The translations under genes were made by a program, and so were the position numbers. 64,000 bases of DNA from contig JAEYWP010000016.1 in NCBI GenBank assembly GCA_023428905.1, positions 372,001-436,000 of the forward strand, read 5' to 3'. Below the pieces are notes generated by a model. It was not told the DNA's origin. It did no database searches and was given only the letters and a program-made list of their open reading frames with translations. Shown one piece after another: positions 54,473 through 63,117 of this stretch (position 1 is the first letter of the stretch; the number at the start of each line of letters is the position of its first letter). This DNA is from Verrucomicrobiota bacterium. Its GTDB lineage: Bacteria > Verrucomicrobiota > Verrucomicrobiia > Opitutales > Opitutaceae.

Positions 54473-55197
54473 TGGTCATTCCTCCGAAAGAGCTCGAGGG
54501 TGTGCTGCTCGTCGACAAGCCGACCGACCACACGTCGCACGACGTGGTGGCCCGGCTGCGGGGCAAGCTAAAGATGAAACGTATCGGCCATGCGGGTACA
54601 CTGGATCCGATGGCGACCGGCGTGCTTGTGATGCTGGTGGGCAAGGCCACCCGGGCCTCCCAGTACCTGATGAGCCTGGACAAGGAGTACACCGGCACCG
54701 TTTGCCTCGGCAAGGTCACCACCACCCAGGATGCGGAGGGGGAAATGCTGGAGACCCGCCCGGTGCCGCCTCTCACCGAAGCCGAGGTGCGCGCCGCCCT
54801 TGCCAGCTTCGTGGGCGACCAGTACCAGATCCCGCCGATGTATTCGGCGATCAAGATCGACGGGGTGCCCCTCTACAAGAAGGCGAGGGAGGGCGAGGAG
54901 GTGGAGCGCGAACCCCGCTTCATCCGGGTCTCGAGTTTCGAGATGACCCGGCTGGCCTTGCCGGAGATCGACTTTGTGGTTCGCTGCAGCAAGGGCACCT
55001 ACGTCCGCACCCTGGCCCACGATCTCGGGCAAAAACTGGGCTGTGGCGGTCACCTCTCCAGCCTGCGACGCACCGCGACCGGGAAGTTCACGATCGACCA
55101 ATGCCTCACCTTGGATCAGATCCAGGCGCTTTCCCTCCCGGAAATCGAGCGGCGGCTGATCCCCGTTCACCAGGCGGTGCCCAGCTTCGCCCTGTAA
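54472..55197 (+). CDS. truB: tRNA pseudouridine(55) synthase TruB
   Basis: A 241-aa pseudouridine synthase acting on U55 in the T-arm. The catalytic aspartate is D45 in GHAGTLDPMATGVL. Further conserved blocks are YTGTVCLGKVTTTQDAEG, QIPPMYSAIKIDGVPLYKKAR and CSKGTYVRTLAHDLG. It is shorter than the E. coli protein (314 aa) because it lacks the C-terminal PUA domain. The ATG overlaps the nrnA stop. Confidence 0.96.
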   Translation: MVIPPKELEGVLLVDKPTDHTSHDVVARLRGKLKMKRIGHAGTLDPMATGVLVMLVGKATRASQYLMSLDKEYTGTVCLGKVTTTQDAEGEMLETRPVPPLTEAEVRAALASFVGDQYQIPPMYSAIKIDGVPLYKKAREGEEVEREPRFIRVSSFEMTRLALPEIDFVVRCSKGTYVRTLAHDLGQKLGCGGHLSSLRRTATGKFTIDQCLTLDQIQALSLPEIERRLIPVHQAVPSFAL

Positions 55198-55199
55198 CC

Positions 55200-56144
55200 A
55201 TGGCGTCCGAGTATCACGTCGCATCGTTGGCCGACCTCCCGGGACTGCCGGCGAAGCCGCTGCACCTCGCGATCGGGATGTTCGACGGGGTGCATCTTGG
55301 CCATCGCTCGGTCATCGACGTGACGCTCCAATCGGCGAGGCGCGCCGGCGGCCTGGCCGCGGTCCTGACCTTCTGGCCGCACCCGAGCACGCTTTTCCGT
55401 CCGGACGCGCCGACCCGGCTGATCGCCGGAGTGGCCGCGAAGGCCAGGTTGCTCTCCGCCGCGGGTATCGACCTGGTCATCACACAACGCTTCACCCCGG
55501 AATTCGGCCTGATCGAGGCGGAAGATTTTCTCTCCCACCTCCGACAGCACCTGCCGCGGCTCTCCACTGTCTACGTGGGCGAGAACTGGCGTTACGGACG
55601 GGGCAGGCGAGGGGACATCGCCATGCTGGTGCGCGATGCCCGCCGGCTCGGCATTTCCGTCTACAGCGCCCCGCGGATAAACCACAATGGGGAGCCCATC
55701 AGCAGCACCCGTATCCGCGAGTGTCTGGAGGCCGGGGCGATCGAGGAGGCGAACGCACTCCTCGGTTACAGCTATTTTGCCGAGGGTGTGATAACGCCGG
55801 GCAAAAGCCTCGGCCGGAAACTCGGATTTCCCACCCTGAACATTCCGTGGAATCCCGAGCAACGTCCCCGGTTCGGGGTCTATGCGGTGCAGGTGTCCGG
55901 TCCGAAGACGGCGGGCCGCTACCCCGGCGTGGCCAATTACGGGCTGCGTCCCACCGTCGAGCAGAGCACCGAACCCAGATTGGAAGTGCACGTACTGGGC
56001 CCCTGTCCCTTTGCCGGGGGCGACACCGCCCAGGTGGAATGGCTGAGATTCCTGCGGCCGGAGATGAAGTTCGGCGACGTCTCTGAGTTGACCGCCCAGA
56101 TTGCGCGCGACAGCGCCGAGGCGGCGGCTTATTTTGCCGTCTAG
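55200..56144 (+). CDS. ribF: bifunctional riboflavin kinase/FAD synthetase
   Basis: A 314-aa enzyme that phosphorylates riboflavin to FMN and adenylates it to FAD. The N-terminal FAD synthetase has IGMFDGVHLGHRSV and INHNGEPISSTRIRECLEAG. The C-terminal riboflavin kinase has GVITPGKSLGRKLGFPTLNI and FGVYAVQVSG. It starts 2 bases after truB, a common gene order. The stop is at the end of the operon; no terminator is clear. Confidence 0.95.
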   Translation: MASEYHVASLADLPGLPAKPLHLAIGMFDGVHLGHRSVIDVTLQSARRAGGLAAVLTFWPHPSTLFRPDAPTRLIAGVAAKARLLSAAGIDLVITQRFTPEFGLIEAEDFLSHLRQHLPRLSTVYVGENWRYGRGRRGDIAMLVRDARRLGISVYSAPRINHNGEPISSTRIRECLEAGAIEEANALLGYSYFAEGVITPGKSLGRKLGFPTLNIPWNPEQRPRFGVYAVQVSGPKTAGRYPGVANYGLRPTVEQSTEPRLEVHVLGPCPFAGGDTAQVEWLRFLRPEMKFGDVSELTAQIARDSAEAAAYFAV

Positions 56145-56176
56145 CGAGCTTCGAAGCAGGCCTGATACCCCGGGCA

Positions 56177-56185
56177 TGGTACAAT
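56177..56185 (+). promoter_or_regulatory. candidate extended -10 promoter of xylulokinase gene
   Basis: TGGTACAAT (TG-N-TACAAT) is an extended -10 box, 87 bases before the ATG at 56272 and 33 bases after the ribF stop. The -35 region is weak, as expected for extended -10 promoters. Confidence 0.45.
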
Positions 56186-56271
56186 GTTAGCGCGCAGGGC
56201 GAGCCCCTCCCTGCTTGCGAGCCACGAATGAATCTGCGGCCATAACCGGACCCGTCTCCACCCGTTTACCC

Positions 56272-57786
56272 ATGTCGCTCTTTATCGGAATCGATTCCGG
56301 CACCCAAAGCACCAAGGCGGTCGTTCTCGACACGACCACCCGTCAAGTTCTCGCGGAGGCTCGCGCCTCGCACGCCCTGATCGAGGGGCTGCCCGTCGGG
56401 CATATGGAGCAGCATCCGCAGGACTGGACTGCCGCGCTTGATTCCGTGATCGAGGAGGTGTGTTCGAAGGTCGATCGCACGCGTGTCCGCGGCATCGGGG
56501 TCTCCGGCCAGCAGCACGGCTTTGTTCCGCTCGATGAGAAAGGCGCGGTGATTCGCCCCGCCAAGCTCTGGTGCGACACCAGCACCGGCCGGGAATGCGA
56601 AATCCTCACCAAGAAGATCGGCGGCAACAAGGCGGCCCTGCGCAAGGCCGGCCTGCTTTTCCTCCCTGGCTTCACTGCACCGAAGATCCTCTGGCTGAAA
56701 CGCAATGAGCCGGCGAATTTCAAACGGCTCCGCCATGTCCTGCTGCCGCACGACTACCTGAATTTCCACCTCACCGGGAATTATTTCATGGAGTACGGCG
56801 ATGCCTCCGGCACCGCGCTCCTCGATGTGCGCAAGCGCACTTGGTCGAAGGAGATCTGCAACGCCATCGACAAAAACCTTCTCAGCTATCTGCCGCCCCT
56901 GTCCGGATCCCACGAGGCCGCCGGAACACTGCGGCCGGAAATGGCACGCAAGTACGGCCTCTCGCCGGACGTGGTGGTGTCCGCCGGCGGTGGCGACAAC
57001 ATGATGGGTGCGATCGGCACCGGCAACGTGAAGCCGGGCGTGGTCACCGCGAGCTTCGGCACGAGCGGAACGATCTACGCCTACGCCAACCAACCGGTGG
57101 TCGATCCCGAGGGTGAAATTGCGGCGTTTTGTTCGTCCACCGGTGGATGGCTCCCGCTGCTCTGCACCATGAACGTCACGACCGTCACCGAACAGGTGCG
57201 TGCGCTCTTCAATTACGACCACAATGCCCTGACGGAGGCCGTTCGCCTTGCCCCCCCGGGCTGCGAAGGTCTGGTGCTGCTGCCCTACATGGCCGGCGAA
57301 CGCACCCCCAATGTGCCGGAAGGCACGGGCGTGCTCCTGGGGCTCAACCAGAAGACCTTCAAACCCGGCTACATTGCGCGCGCGTCGATGGAGGGCGTGA
57401 CTCTAGGAATGAACTACGGACTGCGCCGTCTCGCTGCGCTCGGGGTGAAGGCGAAGGAAATCCGCATCACCGGCGGCGGAGCGAAATCTCCCGTCTGGCG
57501 TCAGATCATGGCGGATGTGTTCGGCGTCCCTGTCGTGGGAATGGTCGAGGACGAGGGTGCTGCCCTGGGCGGTGCGCTCCAGGCGGCTTGGTGCGTGGCC
57601 CTGCGCGACGGCAACAAGAAGGCCAAGCTGACAGACTTTACCGAAGGCACCGTTGCGGTGGATGAGTCCACCCGCTGCCTACCGGATAAAAAGAATGTTG
57701 CCCGCTACCGCGCCCTGCAGGCGCTTCAGGACAAACTGAGCGCGAGCCTGCGCCCGGTCTTCCCGGACCACCGCGCACTCAGTTAA
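56272..57786 (+). CDS. xylB: xylulokinase (FGGY carbohydrate kinase)
   Basis: A 504-aa FGGY-family kinase. The N-terminal phosphate loop (IGIDSGTQSTKAVVLD), SGQQHGFVPLD, and AGGGDNMMGAIGTG with the catalytic aspartate are visible, with the C-terminal ITGGGAKSPVWRQIMADVFGVPV. SGQQHG points to D-xylulokinase. The frame extends to 56215, but the ATG at 56272 starts at the P-loop strand. A weak hairpin with a T-run follows. Confidence 0.92.
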   Translation: MSLFIGIDSGTQSTKAVVLDTTTRQVLAEARASHALIEGLPVGHMEQHPQDWTAALDSVIEEVCSKVDRTRVRGIGVSGQQHGFVPLDEKGAVIRPAKLWCDTSTGRECEILTKKIGGNKAALRKAGLLFLPGFTAPKILWLKRNEPANFKRLRHVLLPHDYLNFHLTGNYFMEYGDASGTALLDVRKRTWSKEICNAIDKNLLSYLPPLSGSHEAAGTLRPEMARKYGLSPDVVVSAGGGDNMMGAIGTGNVKPGVVTASFGTSGTIYAYANQPVVDPEGEIAAFCSSTGGWLPLLCTMNVTTVTEQVRALFNYDHNALTEAVRLAPPGCEGLVLLPYMAGERTPNVPEGTGVLLGLNQKTFKPGYIARASMEGVTLGMNYGLRRLAALGVKAKEIRITGGGAKSPVWRQIMADVFGVPVVGMVEDEGAALGGALQAAWCVALRDGNKKAKLTDFTEGTVAVDESTRCLPDKKNVARYRALQALQDKLSASLRPVFPDHRALS

Positions 57787-57795
57787 ACAGCCCCG

Positions 57796-57817
57796 CCCTG
57801 ACGAAACAGGGTGTTTT
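57796..57817 (+). terminator. weak terminator after xylB
   Basis: CCCTG and CAGGG form a 5-bp stem followed by TGTTTT, 10 bases after the xylB stop. Confidence 0.4.
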
Positions 57818-58008
57818 GCGACGCCGGCGGCTGCTTTAGGGGCTGCCGTCCGGCGGTTTGCTTAATTTTACATTTCGCAAGTTGCGGTGGGTCGCCTCAG
57901 CCATTTGCTGGTGGCGATGGCTTTCGGCTGGGACGAGCTTTCACAGGTACCGGTCGACCGCTTACTGCGGTTGGACGGACGGTGGGTGGAAATGCAGGGG
58001 AGGACCAT

Positions 58009-60558
58009 ATGCGCCGGCGGCTAGACCTTTTGATTAACTTGGCCCTGGCGTGCGCCTTGGGCGGCTTGCTTTGGCTCTCCTGGGAGGCGCACTGCGCCTA
58101 CCGGGACACAAGCGTCTCCCGGCGCGAGGTCCTGCAGGTGCGCAGCTCGCTCTTTCAAACGGTCGACCTCCTGGCGCAGCTCGGCCAGGTGGTGTCGCTC
58201 GGCCGTGGATATGTCATCACTGGCGAACCGTCCCTGCTGGAAGGGCTGGAGCCCTCTCTCCAGCGGCTTTCTGATCTGACCGAGACACTCGGGACCCAAC
58301 TGCTGACCGCCGAGGAGCGCGCTGCCCATGAGGTGTTGCGTGGTTTGATCGCGCGCCGGATTGAACTGCTGCGTACGTCTGTCTCGCTGCGCCAGGAAAA
58401 GGGATTTGCCGACGCGGAAGCCTACCTCAAGGCCGGTCCCGCGTTGGAAATCGACGATGAAATCCGCTTGATGATCGGGGGAATCCGGCAGCGCGAGGCG
58501 CAGGCGCTGGACCTCCGCCTTTCCGAGGCGGAAAACAATGTCTCCCGGCTCTTCCTGCTGATGGCAGTGGCGCTGGTGGTCTCCTTCGCCCTCGTTGCGA
58601 TGGTCTTCACCCTCCTGCGGCGAGAAATCAACAGCCGCCGCCGGGCGGCGTCGGCACTCGAGCGCGAGGCCCAGCGGTTCCGCAACCTCTACAACCATGC
58701 GCCCTGCGGGTACATCTCGCTGGACGCCGCCGGTGTGATCACGTCGGCAAACCACACGCTGCTGCGCCAGCTCGGTCGCTCGCGTGAGGCGGTCGAGCGC
58801 CGCCTCAAACTGGAGCAGGTGCTGTCGACGCCTTCGCGCGACCAAGCCGCGGCGCTGCTCGCCCAGGCCGAGGCTGAGCAACGGGCGGTTGAAGGCCCTG
58901 CCGAGCTGGTGACCGCCGACGGTACTCACGTTGCGGTCAACTTGATCGTGGCGGCGGCGATCGGCGCATCGGCCCCGGACGAGCGTTGGTTTGTGACCAT
59001 TGTCGACGCCACCGAGCGCCGGCGTGCGGATGACGTGGTGCGGAAGGCGCGCTACTTTGCGGAGACCATTGTCGACACGGTGGAGACTCCGCTGCTGACC
59101 CTGCGCGGCGATCTCACCGTGCAGTCGGCTAATCGCTCGTTTTATGAAACCTTTGACACCTCGGCTGGTGAGACGATTGACCGCGCCCTCGGGGTGATCG
59201 CGGAGGGCCGTTTCTCGGAAGCAGCGCTGCGAGCGAAGTTGCAGGATGTGAACGCCACGCGCACGCCGCTGTACGGCCATCGCCTCACCTTTGATCATAC
59301 CGGGCGACGTCTCGTCTACGAACTCAGCGCGCGGGCTCTGCAGACCTTCGGCGGTGAGCCCGGGAGCGGAGATCCGGGTCTGCTGCTGCTGATGGTGCGC
59401 GACGTCACCGCGCGGGAGGCCTACACCGCGGCCCTGCTGGAAAGCCAGCTGATGTTCCGGCGCCTGTTTGAGAACTCGCCCGACGCGATGATCCTTGCCG
59501 ATCAAGAGCGTCGAATCGTGCGCGCCAACACGCGCGCCCAGGAGCTGTTCGGCTGGGATGAGCACACGCTCTCCCATGCGACAATCGAACATTTGCTTCC
59601 GCATCGTTTCCGTGCGCGCCACGCCGCGCATATGGCGGCGTACTTCCAGAACCCGCGGGCACGGCCCATGGGTGCCGGCCTGGAGTTGCTCGGCCTGCGG
59701 GGCGACGGTACGGAATTTCCCGTCGATATCATGCTCAGTCCGCTCGATACGGATCAGGGACTGCAGGTCCTCGCCGTCGTGCGTGACATCAGTGAGCGGG
59801 TGCAGGCGGACCGTCGCATTCAGGAGCTCAACCGTGACTTGAGGCGGCGCGCGACGGACCTGGAGTTCGCCAACCAAGAACTCGAGGCGTTTTCCTATTC
59901 TGTTTCCCACGATTTGCGGGCGCCCCTGCGCCACATCACCGGCTTCGCTGAAATGCTGCGGAGCCACGCCCGGGAGGGCCTGGATGCGAAGGGGCGCCGT
60001 TATCTCGACACCATCGGGGATTCCGCAAAGCGGATGGGCGCGTTGATCGAGGACCTGCTGCTCTTCTCACGGGTTAGCCGCACGCAGATCTCACTCCAGA
60101 AGGTTCCGTTGCAGCAGGTCGTCGAGGAGGTGCGCCGATCCCTCGAGAAGGAATGCCAGGACCGCACGATTGTCTGGGAGATCTCCCCACTCCCCGAGGT
60201 ATCGGCCGACCTTGCCACGCTCCGGCAAGTCATCTACAACCTGCTTGCAAACGCCGTTAAGTACACCCGCAAACGGACCGAGGCCAAAATCGAAGTGGGC
60301 TCGGCGACCGAGACCCCCGGTGAATTCATTTTCTACATACGCGACAACGGAGCCGGCTTCGACATGCGTTACGCCGATAAACTTTTCGGGGTTTTCCAGC
60401 GGCTCCACGGCGCCACAGAGTTCGAGGGCACCGGCGTCGGACTCGCGATCGTGCGCCGAGTGATTCAACGCCACGGCGGCCGCACCTGGGCGGAGGGTGC
60501 GGTGGACCAGGGCGCGACCTTCTTCTTCAGCCTCCCCAAAGACCCCAAACCTGAATGA
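58009..60558 (+). CDS. membrane sensor histidine kinase with PAS domains
   Basis: An 849-aa sensor kinase. Two N-terminal membrane helices (about residues 5-25 and 183-203) enclose a CHASE3-like sensing region. PAS-like segments follow (RFRNLYNHAPCGYISLDAAG, FRRLFENSPDAMILADQERR). The HisKA dimer domain has the H-box at H634 (SVSHDLRAPLRHITGF). The HATPase domain follows (NLLANAVKYTRKR, DNGAGFDMRYADKLFGVFQRLH). The start at 58009 has AGGGGAGG before it. The response regulator gene overlaps by 4 bases. Confidence 0.93.
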   Translation: MRRRLDLLINLALACALGGLLWLSWEAHCAYRDTSVSRREVLQVRSSLFQTVDLLAQLGQVVSLGRGYVITGEPSLLEGLEPSLQRLSDLTETLGTQLLTAEERAAHEVLRGLIARRIELLRTSVSLRQEKGFADAEAYLKAGPALEIDDEIRLMIGGIRQREAQALDLRLSEAENNVSRLFLLMAVALVVSFALVAMVFTLLRREINSRRRAASALEREAQRFRNLYNHAPCGYISLDAAGVITSANHTLLRQLGRSREAVERRLKLEQVLSTPSRDQAAALLAQAEAEQRAVEGPAELVTADGTHVAVNLIVAAAIGASAPDERWFVTIVDATERRRADDVVRKARYFAETIVDTVETPLLTLRGDLTVQSANRSFYETFDTSAGETIDRALGVIAEGRFSEAALRAKLQDVNATRTPLYGHRLTFDHTGRRLVYELSARALQTFGGEPGSGDPGLLLLMVRDVTAREAYTAALLESQLMFRRLFENSPDAMILADQERRIVRANTRAQELFGWDEHTLSHATIEHLLPHRFRARHAAHMAAYFQNPRARPMGAGLELLGLRGDGTEFPVDIMLSPLDTDQGLQVLAVVRDISERVQADRRIQELNRDLRRRATDLEFANQELEAFSYSVSHDLRAPLRHITGFAEMLRSHAREGLDAKGRRYLDTIGDSAKRMGALIEDLLLFSRVSRTQISLQKVPLQQVVEEVRRSLEKECQDRTIVWEISPLPEVSADLATLRQVIYNLLANAVKYTRKRTEAKIEVGSATETPGEFIFYIRDNGAGFDMRYADKLFGVFQRLHGATEFEGTGVGLAIVRRVIQRHGGRTWAEGAVDQGATFFFSLPKDPKPE

Positions 60559-61016
60559 TTGCTACCCCTCGCTCCATTCTACTCGCCGAAGACAGTCCGC
60601 AGGATGCGGAAATGACCCTCAACGCCCTCGAGTCCTTCGGCGTTGCCAATGGGATCGACGTCGTCAACGACGGCGCCGAAGCCCTCGATTACCTTTTCTG
60701 CCGCGGCGCCTACGCCGAACGACCAAAGCAGCCGCCCGTATTGGTCCTGCTCGACCTCAAGATGCCGAAGGTCGACGGGCTCGAGGTCCTGCGCAGCATC
60801 AAGGCGGACGAGGCTCTCAAGCTGATTCCCGTGGTCATGCTGACCTCGTCCCGCGAGGAGCAGGACGTGGTCCGCAGTTATAAACTGGGCGTTAACGCCT
60901 ACGTTGTGAAACCAGTCGGTTTTCAGGACTTTATTGATGCCGTTCGGCAACTGGGCGTCTTCTGGACGGTCCACAACGAACCCTCTCCGGTCGACCTCGA
61001 GCGCAAGGACCCCTGA
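60555..61016 (+). CDS. single-domain response regulator, Rcp1/CheY-like
   Basis: A 153-aa receiver-only response regulator. Phosphoacceptor D67 (LLDLKMPK), acidic pair E12-D13, T97 and K119 are all present. There is no output domain, so it acts by protein contact or phosphotransfer, like Rcp1 regulators paired with phytochrome-type kinases. It overlaps the kinase gene by ATGA (60555-60558) and precedes the hybrid kinase by 24 bases. Confidence 0.93.
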   Translation: MIATPRSILLAEDSPQDAEMTLNALESFGVANGIDVVNDGAEALDYLFCRGAYAERPKQPPVLVLLDLKMPKVDGLEVLRSIKADEALKLIPVVMLTSSREEQDVVRSYKLGVNAYVVKPVGFQDFIDAVRQLGVFWTVHNEPSPVDLERKDP

Positions 61017-61040
61017 TGGGTGTGCCCACCCCCGCACCCG

Positions 61041-62972
61041 ATGTATTTCATCCACGTCGAAGATAACCCCATGGACGCTGAGCTTGTGCAGGAGCAAATC
61101 CTGCGCGAGTGGCCGCAGGGGCGTATCGAGCGGGTGGAGTCCCGCGCGACCTTTGAGGCCGTGCTGAAGGCAGGCGCGCCGGACCTCATCCTCTCGGATT
61201 TCTCCCTTCCATCCTTCGATGGCCTTTCCGCGCTCTCCGTCGCGCGCCAGCTCTCTCCGGGCACCCCATTTATCTTTTTGTCGGGCACCATCGGAGAGGA
61301 GGTGGCGGTTGAGGCGTTGAAAAACGGCGCGGTCGACTACGTTCTCAAGGATAGGATGGGCCGCCTGGTCCCGGCGATCCGACGCGCCATCTTCCAAGCG
61401 GAGGAGCAGCGCAAGCACCGCCAGGCCGAATTGCAGCTCCAGGAAAATCAGGAGCGTATTCGTCAGCAGGCGTCGCTGCTGGACAAGGCGCGCGACGCCA
61501 TCTGTGTCACCGACCTGACGCATCAGGTTACGTATTGGAATGCCAGCGCCGAGAGCCTGTTCGGCTGGCCCGTTACCGAGGCGATGGGCCGCGACGTGCA
61601 GCGACTGATTTTCCAGCACGAAACCACGCGGCATGAGGAGGCACTTCGGCATGTTCGCAGCGAAGGTCGCTGGGAGGGTGAGCTGCGTTTGCAAACCAAG
61701 GCGGGAGCCACCGTGGTGGTGGAGAGCCGGTGGACGCTGGTGACGGACGCCCGCGGAGAACCGCGTTCCATCCTCCTGATCAATACTGACATCACCGAGC
61801 GCAAACGCCTCGAGGTGCAGTTCCTTCGCGCCCAACGAATGGAGAGCATCGGAACGCTGGCCGGCGGCATCGCCCATGATCTCAACAATGTCCTCACCCC
61901 CATCCTGGTGGCGGCCCAGGTGCTCCAGACCCATGCACCCAAGGAGGACCGGGTCCTCCTGGAGACGATCGAGAAGAGCGCGCTTCACGGCGCCAGCCTG
62001 ATCAAGCAGGTGCTGCTTTTCGCCCGAGGGGCCGAGGGAGAGCACACCCCACTGCAATTCCGCCACCTCGTGACCGAGATGGAAAAGCTTCTGCGCGACA
62101 CCCTGCCGCGCTCGATCGAGATTCACACCCGCTTCGACAAGGACCTTCTCCTGGTGCGCGGCGACGCGACCCAGCTGAACCAGGTCCTGATGAACCTGTG
62201 CGTCAATGCGCGCGATGCCATGCCCGACGGCGGCACCATCGAGGTGCGGGCTGCCAATCACGTCGCGAGCGAGGAGTTCTGGCGCGCCCACCCGGAAATG
62301 AAACCGGGCCCCCTGGTCCTCCTGTCCGTGTCCGACACCGGCACCGGCATCCCGCCGGACGTGATCGAGCGAATCTGGGATCCCTTTTTCACCACCAAGG
62401 AACTCGGCAAGGGAACAGGGCTGGGCCTGTCCACCGTGGTCGGGATCGTCAAGGGACACGGAGGCGCCGTGAATGTCCAAAGCCAGCCGGGGCAGGGGAC
62501 GCGCTTCGAGATTTACCTACCCGCCGTGGCGCAGGAGGCGAAGACCACGCCCCCCGTCAGCCGCGCCCCGCTTCCACGGGGAAACGGGGAAGGTATCCTG
62601 ATTGTGGATGACGAGGTCTACATCCGCGATGTGATCGGCACCATGCTGCGTTATTGCGGATACCGGGGCTTCTTCGCCGCGGGCGGTCTGGACAGTCTCG
62701 ACGTGTATCAGAAACATCAGCACGAGATAGCACTGGTCCTGGTGGACATGATGATGCCGGGACTGGACGGGGGCAGCACGATGCGCCTGCTGCGCGACCT
62801 GAACCCGGACGTCAGGCTGGTGGCGATGAGCGGGATGCTGGAGAACGCGTCCCTTGGGTCCGGCTCCGAGCTGGATAATGTGGAACTGCTGCGCAAGCCG
62901 ATCACGGCCGAGGCGCTCCTCACCACCATCTCGCGGGCTCTCAACGGCTCGGCGGCGTCGTCCGCCGGCTAG
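61041..62972 (+). CDS. hybrid histidine kinase REC-PAS-HisKA-HATPase-REC
   Basis: A 643-aa cytoplasmic hybrid kinase without membrane helices. The N-terminal receiver has D53 (LILSDFSLPS), followed by a PAS domain (ARDAICVTDLTHQVTYWNASAESLFGW). HisKA H279 (GGIAHDLNNVLTP) and the HATPase domain (DTGTGIPPDVIERIWDPFFTTKELGKGTGLGLSTV) come next. The C-terminal receiver has D569 (LVLVDMMMPG). With the two genes upstream it can form a multi-step relay; no DNA-binding output gene is present in the cluster. ATG at 61041 preferred over the GTG at 61020. Confidence 0.93.
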   Translation: MYFIHVEDNPMDAELVQEQILREWPQGRIERVESRATFEAVLKAGAPDLILSDFSLPSFDGLSALSVARQLSPGTPFIFLSGTIGEEVAVEALKNGAVDYVLKDRMGRLVPAIRRAIFQAEEQRKHRQAELQLQENQERIRQQASLLDKARDAICVTDLTHQVTYWNASAESLFGWPVTEAMGRDVQRLIFQHETTRHEEALRHVRSEGRWEGELRLQTKAGATVVVESRWTLVTDARGEPRSILLINTDITERKRLEVQFLRAQRMESIGTLAGGIAHDLNNVLTPILVAAQVLQTHAPKEDRVLLETIEKSALHGASLIKQVLLFARGAEGEHTPLQFRHLVTEMEKLLRDTLPRSIEIHTRFDKDLLLVRGDATQLNQVLMNLCVNARDAMPDGGTIEVRAANHVASEEFWRAHPEMKPGPLVLLSVSDTGTGIPPDVIERIWDPFFTTKELGKGTGLGLSTVVGIVKGHGGAVNVQSQPGQGTRFEIYLPAVAQEAKTTPPVSRAPLPRGNGEGILIVDDEVYIRDVIGTMLRYCGYRGFFAAGGLDSLDVYQKHQHEIALVLVDMMMPGLDGGSTMRLLRDLNPDVRLVAMSGMLENASLGSGSELDNVELLRKPITAEALLTTISRALNGSAASSAG

Positions 62973-63117
62973 GCGGCGCGAAAAAACGTGTAAACGATTT
63001 GGCAAAGTGGCGCCCTTCGGGGGCTTTGTGATTGAGGGCCGGTCGCAGGCGGAAGCATCCTCTCCGCAGCTTGCCGGCCGCCCGGAAGCGGCGGCAGGAG
63101 CAACCCCCTTTCTTACC

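Noticed and set aside
58021..59967. 648-codon minus-strand open frame opposite the sensor kinase
   Set aside because: Antisense shadow; the plus-strand kinase has clear domains.
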